Source: Haliscomenobacter hydrossis DSM 1100 (lineage in GTDB: Bacteria; Bacteroidota; Bacteroidia; Chitinophagales; Saprospiraceae). From it: 64,000 bases of DNA. The notes beneath the pieces are model-generated. The model was not told the origin of the DNA. It was given only the letters and a program-made list of their open reading frames with translations, and did not search any database. The position numbers and the translations under genes were made by a program. This document shows, in pieces, positions 45,849-54,464 of this stretch. How positions within the stretch are numbered: the stretch's first letter is position 1; each line of letters begins with the position of its first letter. The stretch covers positions 682,001 through 746,000 of the forward strand of contig NC_015510.1 in NCBI RefSeq assembly GCF_000212735.1, in the 5' to 3' direction.

Positions 45849-47804
45849 TTAAGACTCTGCCATTTTATGGGAGAAGCGAAGGATAATGAACTCAGCTGGT
45901 CGTACTACTGCCATACCAATTTCAATGATCATACGGCCTTCGAGAATGTCAAGTGGTGTCATCGTTTTGCCCAATCCAACGGCAACGTAGAAGGCCTGCT
46001 CCGGTTTTCCACCTTGTAATGCTCCAACCCGCCAGAGTGTATTCAGAAAATTTTCAATCATGGCCTGTATTTTGACCCAGGTATTGGCATCGTTGGGTTC
46101 GAAGACGAACTGCTCAGATGCTTTTTTTGTAGACTCCTCTACCATGTTGAAAAAGCGACGAACGGAGACGTAGCGCCACTCGTTGTCGTTACCTGCGAGG
46201 GTGCGTGCACCAAAAACAAGGGTACCTTTTCCTGTGAATGAGCGGATGGCATTGATGGATTTACCTGCATTTACATCAACATTCAGGGCATCCAATTGCG
46301 AAGCGGTAAAGCTGTCGTTTGGGCGGATAACGTTGCTCAGGCTCACATTCGCAGGTGCTTTCCAAACACCACGCGTGCGGTCCACAAATGCATAAATTCC
46401 GGCGACGGCACCAGATGGCGGTATATTTGTGTCGGTATTCTGGATACCGGTGATAATGGTCTTGTAGATCGAAGAGGATTGAAGCAGACCTGCGTGACGG
46501 TCAGATTCAAGTTTAGCCACAGCGTTTACGACACTACCCGTCCAGGTTGCATTGATGTCTTCAAAAACTGTGCGGAGGGATGGAAACATCTGATCGAGTT
46601 TGTCCGCCACAGAAATGGCGCTGGCCTGGATGATGACAGATTCGGCGGGAGAAGTTGCAACCACAAAGATGCCCCCCCATTCTGCAGCTGTTGGAACGAC
46701 AGGCTTGTCGAATCGGGTACTGTACGCGTTAATTTTTGCCGCCAATTCCTTGTCGTGACTAATCAAGGTTCCGAATATGGGTTTCCAGGTTGAGGTGACT
46801 TGTGTCGCTATATCTGTTTTGAAGCCTAGATTGGTCAGTGCACCTGCTCCAGCACTGATCAGGGTGTCCAACTGGCGAGCCACATCAAATAAAAAACTGA
46901 CCAGATTCTGAACATTGGCTGTAGTTTTCGCCCCTTTGTACGTTGCCTCCAATTCATTGAAGCGCTCCCGAATCGAAGGTTTTGCCGCCTTTAAGGTATT
47001 GGTGGCTGCTTTCACCAAATCACCATCGACCATGACTTGTTCCAAAGCAGTTATTTGTGCTTGAATTGCTGCTTCCGTAGTAAGTCCGGAGAGAGTAGTG
47101 GATACGGTTTCTTTGAAAAGAACGTTTTGAAAATCCCGATACCCAATGGTTTTTGGCATATTGACCACTAGCCAAGGAGAATAGGCCATACCGTAACTCA
47201 GGTTATTGACGCCAATACCTTGTCTGAAATCCACACCTAAAGGATCCGTTCTTTTTACATCAAAAACGCCTACTCGATCCATCAATTTTCCACATTGGAG
47301 CAATGCTGCCTGGTAAACATCATAGTAGTGATTACCTGTAGAGAGCAAAGAATTGTCAGGAAAGACCAAAATTGTGGGTTCATCCACAGTTTCGAGGGAT
47401 TTAATACCCTTTCCATCGTCGGTGAACTCACTGGCAGTAAAACCAGCTGTATCGTACGTTGCTACTGAGACGATGTAGCAGTCGCCCCCGCCATTGGCAT
47501 AAAATAACCGTAGGCTATCGAAGAGATAGAATTGGTTGCTCAGCGTAGCAGACTTGAAATTGTTGGAATCATCAAGTGTCACATTGATGACTTTTGGTTT
47601 CGCACCAGAGCCAAAAAGCTCAACGTATTCAGCAATAGAACCTATTTTGGTAGGCTTATTCAGTAAGTCTCCGACTTTTATTTTTTGTGCCTTTTCGGTA
47701 TATCCAATAAATGCCGGTATCGCTGTTTCCACCTGTGCTATGGATGGCGGAAATTTGGATATTTCCTCCACATACACACCTGGGGTTTTATAATCAGCTG
47801 CCAT
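45849..47804 (-). CDS. Contractile sheath protein (651 aa)
   Basis: Phage tail sheath family. The N-terminal handshake arm and first domain read TPGVYVEEISKFPPSIAQVETAIPAFIGYTEKA. A large variable outer domain follows (about 200-430). The conserved C-terminal domain contains FTGKGTLVFGARTLAGNDNEWRYVSVRRFFNMVEES, ALQGGKPEQAFYVAVGLGKTM and GRMIIEIGMAVVRPAEFIILRF. Only one sheath gene is present, whereas Afp and PVC have three. A single long sheath resembles AlgoCIS and other Bacteroidota systems. Confidence 0.95.
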   Translation of the reverse strand: MAADYKTPGVYVEEISKFPPSIAQVETAIPAFIGYTEKAQKIKVGDLLNKPTKIGSIAEYVELFGSGAKPKVINVTLDDSNNFKSATLSNQFYLFDSLRLFYANGGGDCYIVSVATYDTAGFTASEFTDDGKGIKSLETVDEPTILVFPDNSLLSTGNHYYDVYQAALLQCGKLMDRVGVFDVKRTDPLGVDFRQGIGVNNLSYGMAYSPWLVVNMPKTIGYRDFQNVLFKETVSTTLSGLTTEAAIQAQITALEQVMVDGDLVKAATNTLKAAKPSIRERFNELEATYKGAKTTANVQNLVSFLFDVARQLDTLISAGAGALTNLGFKTDIATQVTSTWKPIFGTLISHDKELAAKINAYSTRFDKPVVPTAAEWGGIFVVATSPAESVIIQASAISVADKLDQMFPSLRTVFEDINATWTGSVVNAVAKLESDRHAGLLQSSSIYKTIITGIQNTDTNIPPSGAVAGIYAFVDRTRGVWKAPANVSLSNVIRPNDSFTASQLDALNVDVNAGKSINAIRSFTGKGTLVFGARTLAGNDNEWRYVSVRRFFNMVEESTKKASEQFVFEPNDANTWVKIQAMIENFLNTLWRVGALQGGKPEQAFYVAVGLGKTMTPLDILEGRMIIEIGMAVVRPAEFIILRFSHKMAES

Positions 47805-47861
47805 GATTGTGAGTTTTAAAGATGATTGAAATGAATGCTAGTTTAAATATTGGGACAGTAT

Positions 47862-48944
47862 TCATTGAATGTACATATCTGACAACAAACGTTGAACCTT
47901 GCCAGCCTGCTTTTCGTAAAGGAGAGGGGTGACGCCATTGGGGTTTTCTACGTCTTTTTTCTCCACATTTTTCGTGGTTCCAGGTGAACCGTTGTCCACT
48001 TTAAAAGTCAGGTTGAGTGCCCTTTTGCCCTGAGCCGTAAGCGGAAAAGCATCTTGTTGCACAATAGAAGTAAGCGGCCCCGTAGTCTGCGGTGGCAGGG
48101 AATGACGCCACCAAGTGTGCCGGTTTTTAACCCTGATCTCAAATTCTGGCGAACGCATTGTACCCCCTGCATCATACAGGCTAAAGGCTCCCAAGGCGTG
48201 TCCGCCTTTTATTTCAATGAGTGCAAAAGCATCCGTGGGAATGTCTTCGCCCAGTTCCAGTCCTTCGACAAGGTCAGCAGAAGAGACATAGTGCATAGGC
48301 GTTCCGGGGGCGAGTGGGGCAAGCTTCAGCCAATTCAGGTTGGTAACATTCTGGGGCGCGGAGCCGCTGGCCACCAATTGTTTCGCGATAAAGAAATCCC
48401 CTGCAGCAAGGTCTTTTACAATGGTATCGGGGGCGTACTCCAGTCCACTGTTGTATAAATTTGGAGTTTGAGCCAGAAATGGATACTGTGAAGCCGTGGC
48501 ATTGCCCAGTTTGTACACATTTTTAAAATAGCGATCAGGTACATCAGGCTTCAGACTTTTTTCAATTTTCACTTTTTCCATGGTGAGGAAACCTGCCGAA
48601 TATTGAAAAAAGTAGGGATCAATTACTTTTATAACAAACCGCAGGCTCTCGTTTTCCATGAGATGATTGGCATCGCCCACCAGCCCATTGTTTCCAGCCA
48701 GTACAACAAATCCCAAAGCATTTTTTTTAAAAACCAAGGACCGTCCTTTCAGCCAATGCTCGGTTTGGGGAGTGGGCTGGATTTCCCAAATTTTCCGGAC
48801 ATCGTATTTGGCGAGAATACGCACCTGTTTATCGGCAGGCAAATCATCAAAAAGTATATCCATGAAATCCAGAAAATAGTGCTGAAGTACTTTCACTGAA
48901 AAAAGTACGGGGTATTTGATGTGAAGATTATCGCCAGGGGACAC
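47862..48944 (-). CDS. Unknown eCIS protein between the DUF4255 and sheath genes (360 aa)
   Basis: No standard domain is recognised. It starts with GTG 2 bases after the upstream stop. The first 100 residues (SVKVLQHYFLDFMDILFDDLPADKQVRILAKYD) look alpha-helical. The rest is rich in strands with the phrase FFIAKQLVASGSAPQNVTNLNWLKL and a C-terminal ALNLTFKVDNGSPGTTKNVEKKDVENPNGVTPLLY. Its fixed place between the tube-end gene and the sheath gene implies a structural part such as the cap adaptor or plug described for AlgoCIS; that identity is inference only. Confidence 0.65.
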   Translation of the reverse strand: MSPGDNLHIKYPVLFSVKVLQHYFLDFMDILFDDLPADKQVRILAKYDVRKIWEIQPTPQTEHWLKGRSLVFKKNALGFVVLAGNNGLVGDANHLMENESLRFVIKVIDPYFFQYSAGFLTMEKVKIEKSLKPDVPDRYFKNVYKLGNATASQYPFLAQTPNLYNSGLEYAPDTIVKDLAAGDFFIAKQLVASGSAPQNVTNLNWLKLAPLAPGTPMHYVSSADLVEGLELGEDIPTDAFALIEIKGGHALGAFSLYDAGGTMRSPEFEIRVKNRHTWWRHSLPPQTTGPLTSIVQQDAFPLTAQGKRALNLTFKVDNGSPGTTKNVEKKDVENPNGVTPLLYEKQAGKVQRLLSDMYIQ

Positions 48945-48946
48945 GA

Positions 48947-49573
48947 TCAGAATTTTTTTATTTCATGACTAAAATTCATATCGATTTCTTGAATCAGACC
49001 TCCGTACTTGTCAACCGTGGCGGCCTTCACCTCCACCAACCGGGCTACGTATAGCAAGGCGGGTAATTGTTTTCCCCCCAGCGTTCCCCAGATGTGGTTC
49101 CATTCTTCAAATGAAGGCGAAAAAAGATCCATGATCAATTTAAATTCCTCCATTCTTTCCGTAGGTGGTACCAACGTATCATCGGTTATAGGCAAGGTAT
49201 TCTGATTGGTAAACACATTTTTGGACTGAAAAAAAGTAACTATCCTCGTCAGGAAGATCAAAGAGTTGGCATAGCTGCTCTGACTGGCACTGATCAGCAG
49301 GTAAAGGTTGAGGAAAACCGGGGGATTAAAATACTCCGCTTTCAGCGTCACATCATTTCTACGTACAAATGGGGAGTTTTTAAGGGTTTTTTCCTCCCGT
49401 ACGTTAACGAGGGTTATGACTATCCGGTTCTTGAGGGAGCTTAGTTCACCTTGATCCGGGATTTCAATTTGGGAGATATTGCCCAACTGAACCTGATCGT
49501 CATCGGTTTTACCAAAGGAATCCAAATGGGTATTTAATTCTTGACGGATGATTTGCAGGGCGTGTATCAGCAT
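48947..49573 (-). CDS. DUF4255 tube-terminator/cap protein (Afp16-like, 208 aa)
   Basis: Pvc16 N-terminal (DUF4255) family: MLIHALQIIRQELNTHLDSFG, VQLGNISQIE, SSLKNRIVITLVNVREEKTLKN, then PPVFLNLYLLISASQSSYANSLIFLTRIVTFFQ, all typical. In Afp and PVC this protein caps the far end of the tube and sheath and stops polymerisation. It follows the UpxY-type regulator by 13 bases and precedes the unknown 360-residue gene by 2. Confidence 0.92.
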   Translation of the reverse strand: MLIHALQIIRQELNTHLDSFGKTDDDQVQLGNISQIEIPDQGELSSLKNRIVITLVNVREEKTLKNSPFVRRNDVTLKAEYFNPPVFLNLYLLISASQSSYANSLIFLTRIVTFFQSKNVFTNQNTLPITDDTLVPPTERMEEFKLIMDLFSPSFEEWNHIWGTLGGKQLPALLYVARLVEVKAATVDKYGGLIQEIDMNFSHEIKKF

Positions 49574-49586
49574 AGTCTGCTTTGCT

Positions 49587-50096
49587 TTAATGGGCGGTTA
49601 CGCGCCTGATCTCCGTTTGTTTGAGTTCCACATTTGCGAAGCAGTGCAAACTCGGCAAAGCCAGTTGTAAACGTGTTGCCCCATTGACAGCCGTGACTAT
49701 CCCACGAAAGCCGGTCAAACTGCCAGAAATAATCTCCACCTCATCATACCTTGAAAAACCATCGTAACTGATGGATACAGGTTCGGAAATATGCCCAAAC
49801 TGCTTAATCATTGCTACCTCTTTATCGGTTAGCAATGCAGCTCTGCCTCCAAATTGCAGATAGCCAAAGATATTGCCTACCTGATATACCTCGTTGCGGC
49901 GTTGTTGGTCCGTAGCCACAAATACATAATTGTTGAAGAGTACTACGTCAATGAGTTTTTTACGGTCACTCCATTTTCTGAGTTGCTTTTGGGTGGGGAC
50001 ACAAGATTCGAAGCCCAGATCGCGAAGGCGTTGCCCTACTTTTTTTTCCGACCTTGGTTTTACTTGTAATACATGCCATTTCTCTTCATTAAGCAT
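49587..50096 (-). CDS. UpxY/NusG-family transcription antiterminator (169 aa)
   Basis: NusG paralogue: an N-terminal NGN domain (WHVLQVKPRSEKKVGQRLRDLGFESCVPTQ, then LFNNYVFV) and a C-terminal KOW motif (IISGSLTGFRGIVTAV). In Bacteroides, UpxY proteins travel with RNA polymerase to prevent early termination in long capsule operons. Here it is the first gene of the eCIS block, 13 bases before the DUF4255 gene, so it probably makes the 30-kb transcript processive. A comparable case is the RfaH/NusG-like AnfA1 that switches on Afp in Serratia. I chose the ATG at 50096, since the longer frame begins only at TTG. Confidence 0.88.
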   Translation of the reverse strand: MLNEEKWHVLQVKPRSEKKVGQRLRDLGFESCVPTQKQLRKWSDRKKLIDVVLFNNYVFVATDQQRRNEVYQVGNIFGYLQFGGRAALLTDKEVAMIKQFGHISEPVSISYDGFSRYDEVEIISGSLTGFRGIVTAVNGATRLQLALPSLHCFANVELKQTEIRRVTAH

Positions 50097-50285
50097 AGGA
50101 GTGGTTTTACAAATGATCAAAAAAAATTATGGCTTCGCCGTCCTGAGTCACATTGGAGTGTATCTCAGCAGAATTTCACTTACTTTATTGCTACATTAAA
50201 TCAGGTAGATACAACTGAAAAGGGCATAAATAAGATTATCCCAATTTTAATTTGCCTTACTGCAAATCAACTCAAATAATATTCA

Positions 50286-50981
50286 TTATTCCTCACCAAA
50301 AACCATCGTTTTATTTTTTTCATGGTTTTCCATGAAAAACCCGAGATAGCATCGCCTCAATATGGCCTCTCTCACCAAGCCTGCGGTGTTTCTAACCCCC
50401 ATTTTAAGAATTAAATTCTTTCGATGAGTTTCTACAGTTGGGATGCTGATGAACAATTCTTCCGCAATTTCCTGATTGGTATATTCTTCTACAATCAGGC
50501 CAAGAATCTGCTGTTCTCGTTTGGTAAGTCTCCTATCTTCTATTTTTGAGATGGAATCAATTTCCGCGTTAAAAGAATTTAGTGCAACGCTTAGCGATTC
50601 TTGCAAATAGCCACTTCCCCCCAATACCGTGAATATTGCTTTTTTTAACTCCTGGCAAGTAATGTTTTTGGATAGATAAGCTTCTAAACCTGCACGACGA
50701 AGCCGTGGCAAGAATCCCACACTGAGATTTTTGCTAAAAAGTACAATCTTTAATCTTGGGAATTCCTTTTTTATCTGGCAGATCAGCCGTTCTTCTGTAA
50801 GCGTAGTATTCAATTCAGCATCAAGCAAGAGTAAATCGGTAGCGTTGGTTTTCAGGGTCTGTAACAATTCTGGGTAACTAGTTGTCAGGCGGTTCAGGTG
50901 TAGTCCCGCTGAATGAGAAAGCATTTTGATGATGCCTTCCGCAAAAACGGGTTGGGTTTCGGCGATTGTGATTTTGACCAT
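50286..50981 (-). CDS. LuxR/NarL-type response regulator (231 aa)
   Basis: N-terminal receiver (about 1-120) and C-terminal LuxR helix-turn-helix (about 150-215; LTKREQQILGLIVEEYTNQEIAEELFISIPTVETHRKNLILKM). In the receiver the phospho-acceptor aspartate is in DLLLLDAEL, the switch Ser in LFSKN and the Lys in YLSKNI. The usual N-terminal acidic pair is reduced to one glutamate (TIAETQP), so phosphorylation may be altered. The gene lies 189 bases upstream of the antiterminator, on the same strand, and probably controls the eCIS promoter between them. No histidine kinase gene is nearby. Confidence 0.85.
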   Translation of the reverse strand: MVKITIAETQPVFAEGIIKMLSHSAGLHLNRLTTSYPELLQTLKTNATDLLLLDAELNTTLTEERLICQIKKEFPRLKIVLFSKNLSVGFLPRLRRAGLEAYLSKNITCQELKKAIFTVLGGSGYLQESLSVALNSFNAEIDSISKIEDRRLTKREQQILGLIVEEYTNQEIAEELFISIPTVETHRKNLILKMGVRNTAGLVREAILRRCYLGFFMENHEKNKTMVFGEE

Positions 50982-51157
50982 ATTTGCTGGGGATAAAATG
51001 TGTTTAGCCGTTTAGTTCTCCATATTCATTTTCATGAAAATAGATTTGACAAATATTCAGAAAAAATCCATAATAAACAAGAAAAAAATTTCCCTCCCCC
51101 AAAAACAGGAATATATTAACTTTAGCGTAACCCAAACCACCCAAACACATCAAGCAC

Positions 51158-52453
51158 ATGCCCAACACCACCCTCAAACGCGCCCTCTCCCCTATTCACC
51201 TCTGGGCCATTGCCGTCGGCCTGGTCATTTCCGGCGAATACTTCGGCTGGAACTACGGCTGGGGTGCAGCGGGTACGGTCGGATTTCTGATTGCCACAGT
51301 CATTGTCACGATCCTATACATCACTTTCATTTTCAGCTTCACAGAACTGACCACCTCAATTCCTCATTCCGGAGGGCCCTTTGAGTACTCGCGCCGCGCC
51401 CTGGGGCCATTTGGCGGACTGGTCGCCGGGTATGCCACCTTGATCGAATTTTTGTTCGCTACCCCGGCCATCGCCTTTGCGCTGGGGAGCTATTTGCATT
51501 TTTTGGATCCATTTTTTGATGAGTTGTACACTGCCATTGCTTGTTATCTGATTTTTTCCTTCATCAATTATTTGGGTATCAAGGAGTCAGCGGTATTTAC
51601 CCTCGTTGTCACCTTGTTGGCTGTTGCTGAATTGTTGTTGTTCATTGGCATTGTCTCGCCACATTTCCGTATGGAGCGCTTTATGTACGACAGCATGCCC
51701 CACGGTTACCTGGGTATCTTTGCAGCCTTGCCTTTTGCCATCTGGTTCTATCTGGCCATTGAAGGAGTGGCCATGGTGGCTGAAGAAAGTAAAGATCCCC
51801 ATCGCACCATCCCGATTGGTTATATTTCGGGTATTGCCACTTTGGCCTTCCTGGCCATTGGCATCATGGTGGTCAGCGGTGGAATTACGGACTGGCATCG
51901 GCTCGCCAACATTGATTATCCCTTGCCTGAGGCCATTGGCATCGTGATGGGCAAAGACAGCAGCCTGACCAAACTCTTTGCAGGCATTGGGTTGTTTGGG
52001 CTGATCGCGTCTTTTCACAGCATCATTTTAGGGTATTCCCGGCAATTGTTTGCGTTGGCGCGTGGGGGCTATTTACCCCGGGGTTTGGCGCGTATTCACC
52101 CCCGTTTTCACACGCCGCATGTTGCACTGATTGTGGGGGGAATTGTGGGCATCATCGCAGTGTGTTCGGGTACCACCCAGCAGTTGATTGTCCTTTCTGC
52201 TTTAGGAGCGGTGGTGATGTACGTGATGAGTATGGTCAGTTTGTTTGTATTGCGGCGAAAAGAACCCGATCTGGAGCGGCCTTTCCGGGCACCATTTTAT
52301 CCTATTTTTCCAGCCATTGCGCTGTTTTTGTCGGTCATTTGTTTACTGGCAATAGTAGTGTATAATTTTTGGCTGAGCGTTCTGTTTTTTGTATTACTGG
52401 GCGCAGTGATGGGCTTATTTGTAGGGATGGGAATGCATCGAAAATTGTTATAA
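51158..52453 (+). CDS. eat: APC-family permease, ethanolamine-permease-like (431 aa)
   Basis: Twelve hydrophobic segments and the APC motifs ISGEYFGWNYGWGAAGTVGFLIA (first span), TTSIPHSGGPFEYSRRALGPFGG and EGVAMVAEESKDPHRTIPIGY identify an amino-acid/polyamine/organocation permease. The last phrase and SFHSIILGYSRQLFALARGG are typical of ethanolamine permeases (Eat). No ethanolamine ammonia-lyase gene is near. It is divergent from the eCIS regulator, with a 176-base gap holding both promoters. A longer plus-strand frame at 51034 is out of frame and spurious. Confidence 0.85.
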   Translation: MPNTTLKRALSPIHLWAIAVGLVISGEYFGWNYGWGAAGTVGFLIATVIVTILYITFIFSFTELTTSIPHSGGPFEYSRRALGPFGGLVAGYATLIEFLFATPAIAFALGSYLHFLDPFFDELYTAIACYLIFSFINYLGIKESAVFTLVVTLLAVAELLLFIGIVSPHFRMERFMYDSMPHGYLGIFAALPFAIWFYLAIEGVAMVAEESKDPHRTIPIGYISGIATLAFLAIGIMVVSGGITDWHRLANIDYPLPEAIGIVMGKDSSLTKLFAGIGLFGLIASFHSIILGYSRQLFALARGGYLPRGLARIHPRFHTPHVALIVGGIVGIIAVCSGTTQQLIVLSALGAVVMYVMSMVSLFVLRRKEPDLERPFRAPFYPIFPAIALFLSVICLLAIVVYNFWLSVLFFVLLGAVMGLFVGMGMHRKLL

Positions 52454-52530
52454 TTTTGAATTCTGGATTTGAGCCTAAGCGACACCTCGGCTTCGCTCGG
52501 CGACCAGTTAGGCTCAAATCCAGGATTCAA
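52453..52530. terminator. Long inverted repeat between convergent genes
   Basis: Arms TTTTGAATTCTGGATTTGAGCCTAA and TTAGGCTCAAATCCAGGATTCAAAA pair over 25 bases with one mismatch (left arm begins at the permease stop). The loop contains a smaller hairpin (cgaca..cggcttcgctcggcg). T runs flank both sides. It most likely ends transcription of both convergent genes; the arm length is greater than usual. Confidence 0.65.
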
Positions 52531-52532
52531 AA

Positions 52533-53867
52533 TCAAAACGTCCCTTTTTTCATCTTGTCCAGATTCTCCATAAAACCTTCCTTCTGTTCAGGATTGGCTT
52601 TTTCCAGCGCCTCGGTAGCAATTTTGATGGCTTCCGCTTTTCTGCCCAACTTATAGAGCAGACTGGCGTAGGTATCCAGGTAATAAGCATTACGGTCAAG
52701 TTCCAGAGAACGCGCCGACCAAGCCAGGGCCTTTGTCCAGTCCGCTTTGTCGGTCATACTTTCTACATAACTGTAAGCCAGATTGTTCAGCTCCATAGCG
52801 GTACCCTTCGTAGCTGCGCTCTGCATCATCTCCTGCATCATTTTGTACTGGCTATCGGTGGAATCTACGCCTTCCAATTGGGCCTGTTTTTTAAAGAGCG
52901 CGTATTGTTCACGATCCATTTTGGCCAATTCCTCTTTGGTATATTTCATGAAGGTTCCGGCCTTCTGTTCGGTCGTTTTGCGCACCAAACTCATGTCACC
53001 ATTGGCTTTGGCAAACTCCATTTCGTACTGTTCGATCTGTGCGGCGGCGGCAGGACCATCGGTATCTTTACTCACCTGAATGAGTTTGTCCAGCAATTTA
53101 CGGTCTTTGGTCAGCAACGCTTTTTGGAAAGTCGATGATTTCACTTGCATTAGGCTCGAGTAAGCCACCTGCAATACCGCCCGAGGGTGTTTAGCAGCTT
53201 CCTTCATGATTCCAGACAGCAACTCATAAGCAGGACCTTCCAGCTGAGTGAGGTTATCGGCAGCGAGTTTTACTGCGTCTTCACCGACTTTTTCAGCTGG
53301 CGTGAGCAAAGCAAAATACTCGCCTACTACCTTGGAATTGTCTTTGTTGGCCATTTTGAGCTGCGTCACGTAGGCTTGCATAAAACCTTTGTCGGTCTTC
53401 TTGGCGGCATAATTTTCATCAAACCAGGACAGGGGCTTCATCGTTGCAGCAATCTGTGTAGCAGCTTCTCCCTCCTTGAGCAATTCCTCGGCCGGGCGAT
53501 AACCTACTACGCGGTGCACCAATTCTCCTTGTCCGTTGATGAACAACATATTCGGATAAGCCCTTACGCCGTACTTCCGAGCCAGGCTGATGCCTTCACC
53601 TTTTTCAGCGTCTAGTTTGTAGTTCACAAAACCAGCGTTGAATTTATTCCCCACCTGAGCATCTGAAAAAGTATTTTTGTCCAACATTTTACATGGGCCA
53701 CACCAAGTAGTGTATACATCCATAAAAATGAGTTTATTCTCGGCTTTAGCTTTGTCGAGCATCGCTTGAAAGTCGCCTTGCTGAAAGGCGATACCAGCCG
53801 CATTTTCCTGGGCCACAAGTCCTACGCCCATCCCCAGCAACAAAACGAAAAATGCAAAACGATTCAT
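52533..53867 (-). CDS. Thioredoxin-fold protein with C-terminal TPR-like region (444 aa)
   Basis: Exported (signal MNRFAFFVLLLGMGVGLVAQ). The thioredoxin domain (about 28-140) has the redox motif WCGPCK and the cis-proline segment VRAYPNMLFING. The following 300 residues are helical. They end in a TPR-like segment (WTKALAWSARSLELDRNAYYLDTYASLLYKLGRKAEAIKIATEALEKA) that fits solenoid repeats. It may be a periplasmic disulfide reductase or chaperone. It is monocistronic; the 100 bases upstream lead to a DUF1569 gene on the same strand. Confidence 0.85.
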   Translation of the reverse strand: MNRFAFFVLLLGMGVGLVAQENAAGIAFQQGDFQAMLDKAKAENKLIFMDVYTTWCGPCKMLDKNTFSDAQVGNKFNAGFVNYKLDAEKGEGISLARKYGVRAYPNMLFINGQGELVHRVVGYRPAEELLKEGEAATQIAATMKPLSWFDENYAAKKTDKGFMQAYVTQLKMANKDNSKVVGEYFALLTPAEKVGEDAVKLAADNLTQLEGPAYELLSGIMKEAAKHPRAVLQVAYSSLMQVKSSTFQKALLTKDRKLLDKLIQVSKDTDGPAAAAQIEQYEMEFAKANGDMSLVRKTTEQKAGTFMKYTKEELAKMDREQYALFKKQAQLEGVDSTDSQYKMMQEMMQSAATKGTAMELNNLAYSYVESMTDKADWTKALAWSARSLELDRNAYYLDTYASLLYKLGRKAEAIKIATEALEKANPEQKEGFMENLDKMKKGTF

Positions 53868-53967
53868 AGATCCTTTTTTAGGGTTAAATATTCATTCACA
53901 AGATTACAACATCTTTAGATGCTGTTTATTTCAATAGCCTACAAAAATACTGATTTTAGGGCGATTA

Positions 53968-54417
53968 TCAAGCCCCAAATTGACGCAAATGGTGATCGAG
54001 GTGCTTGATCATGAGTTTATCCCAATCTTCTGCCGACATTTTGCCAAAAAATGGGTGCTCATCAGTAGTAATGGCTGCTGAACCTTCGGTAATCCAGCGT
54101 TGTACATAACTGATCAACAATTCTTTTTGTACACTAAAATCCGGAGCCCCGGTTTGTACAAAAGTGGGATGGGTGGGCAGGTTCTTATCAAAATCGTTGC
54201 CCTTGGTAATGTATTTGCGCTTGGCCATTCCTCCAAACAGGAAACCAATCAGACCACGTTTCGATTTAACTTCACGAAAGGCAATTTTCATGGGTTGTAC
54301 GCAATGGGCCAACATTTGTGCAACGTTCATTTTGCCCCATTGGTTTGGGGTATTGGGTTCAAGGGATTGAATACGGGCGACAATGGTTTGATTGTCTGCA
54401 AGGTCAAAAAGGGTCAT
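53968..54417 (-). CDS. DUF1569 (DinB-like four-helix) protein (149 aa)
   Basis: Four-helix-bundle protein of the DUF1569/DinB-like superfamily. Signature: WGKMNVAQMLAHCVQPMKIAF with a metal-type histidine, the segment HPFFGKMSAEDWDKLMIKHLDHHLRQFG at the C-terminus supplying further histidines. Members bind a metal and some act as thiol-dependent transferases; the function here is unknown. Length is typical. It may share a transcript with the DoxX gene upstream (47-base gap). Confidence 0.85.
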   Translation of the reverse strand: MTLFDLADNQTIVARIQSLEPNTPNQWGKMNVAQMLAHCVQPMKIAFREVKSKRGLIGFLFGGMAKRKYITKGNDFDKNLPTHPTFVQTGAPDFSVQKELLISYVQRWITEGSAAITTDEHPFFGKMSAEDWDKLMIKHLDHHLRQFGA

Positions 54418-54464
54418 GGCATTGGTTTTTTATCAAACAATAGGATGAAGATAAGAGAAACAAA

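Noticed and set aside
29826-49573. Interpretation as a type VI secretion system or an intact prophage
   Set aside because: There are no TssJLM membrane-complex genes and no capsid, portal or terminase genes; DUF4255, CIS tape measure and the AAA+ ATPase point to an eCIS.
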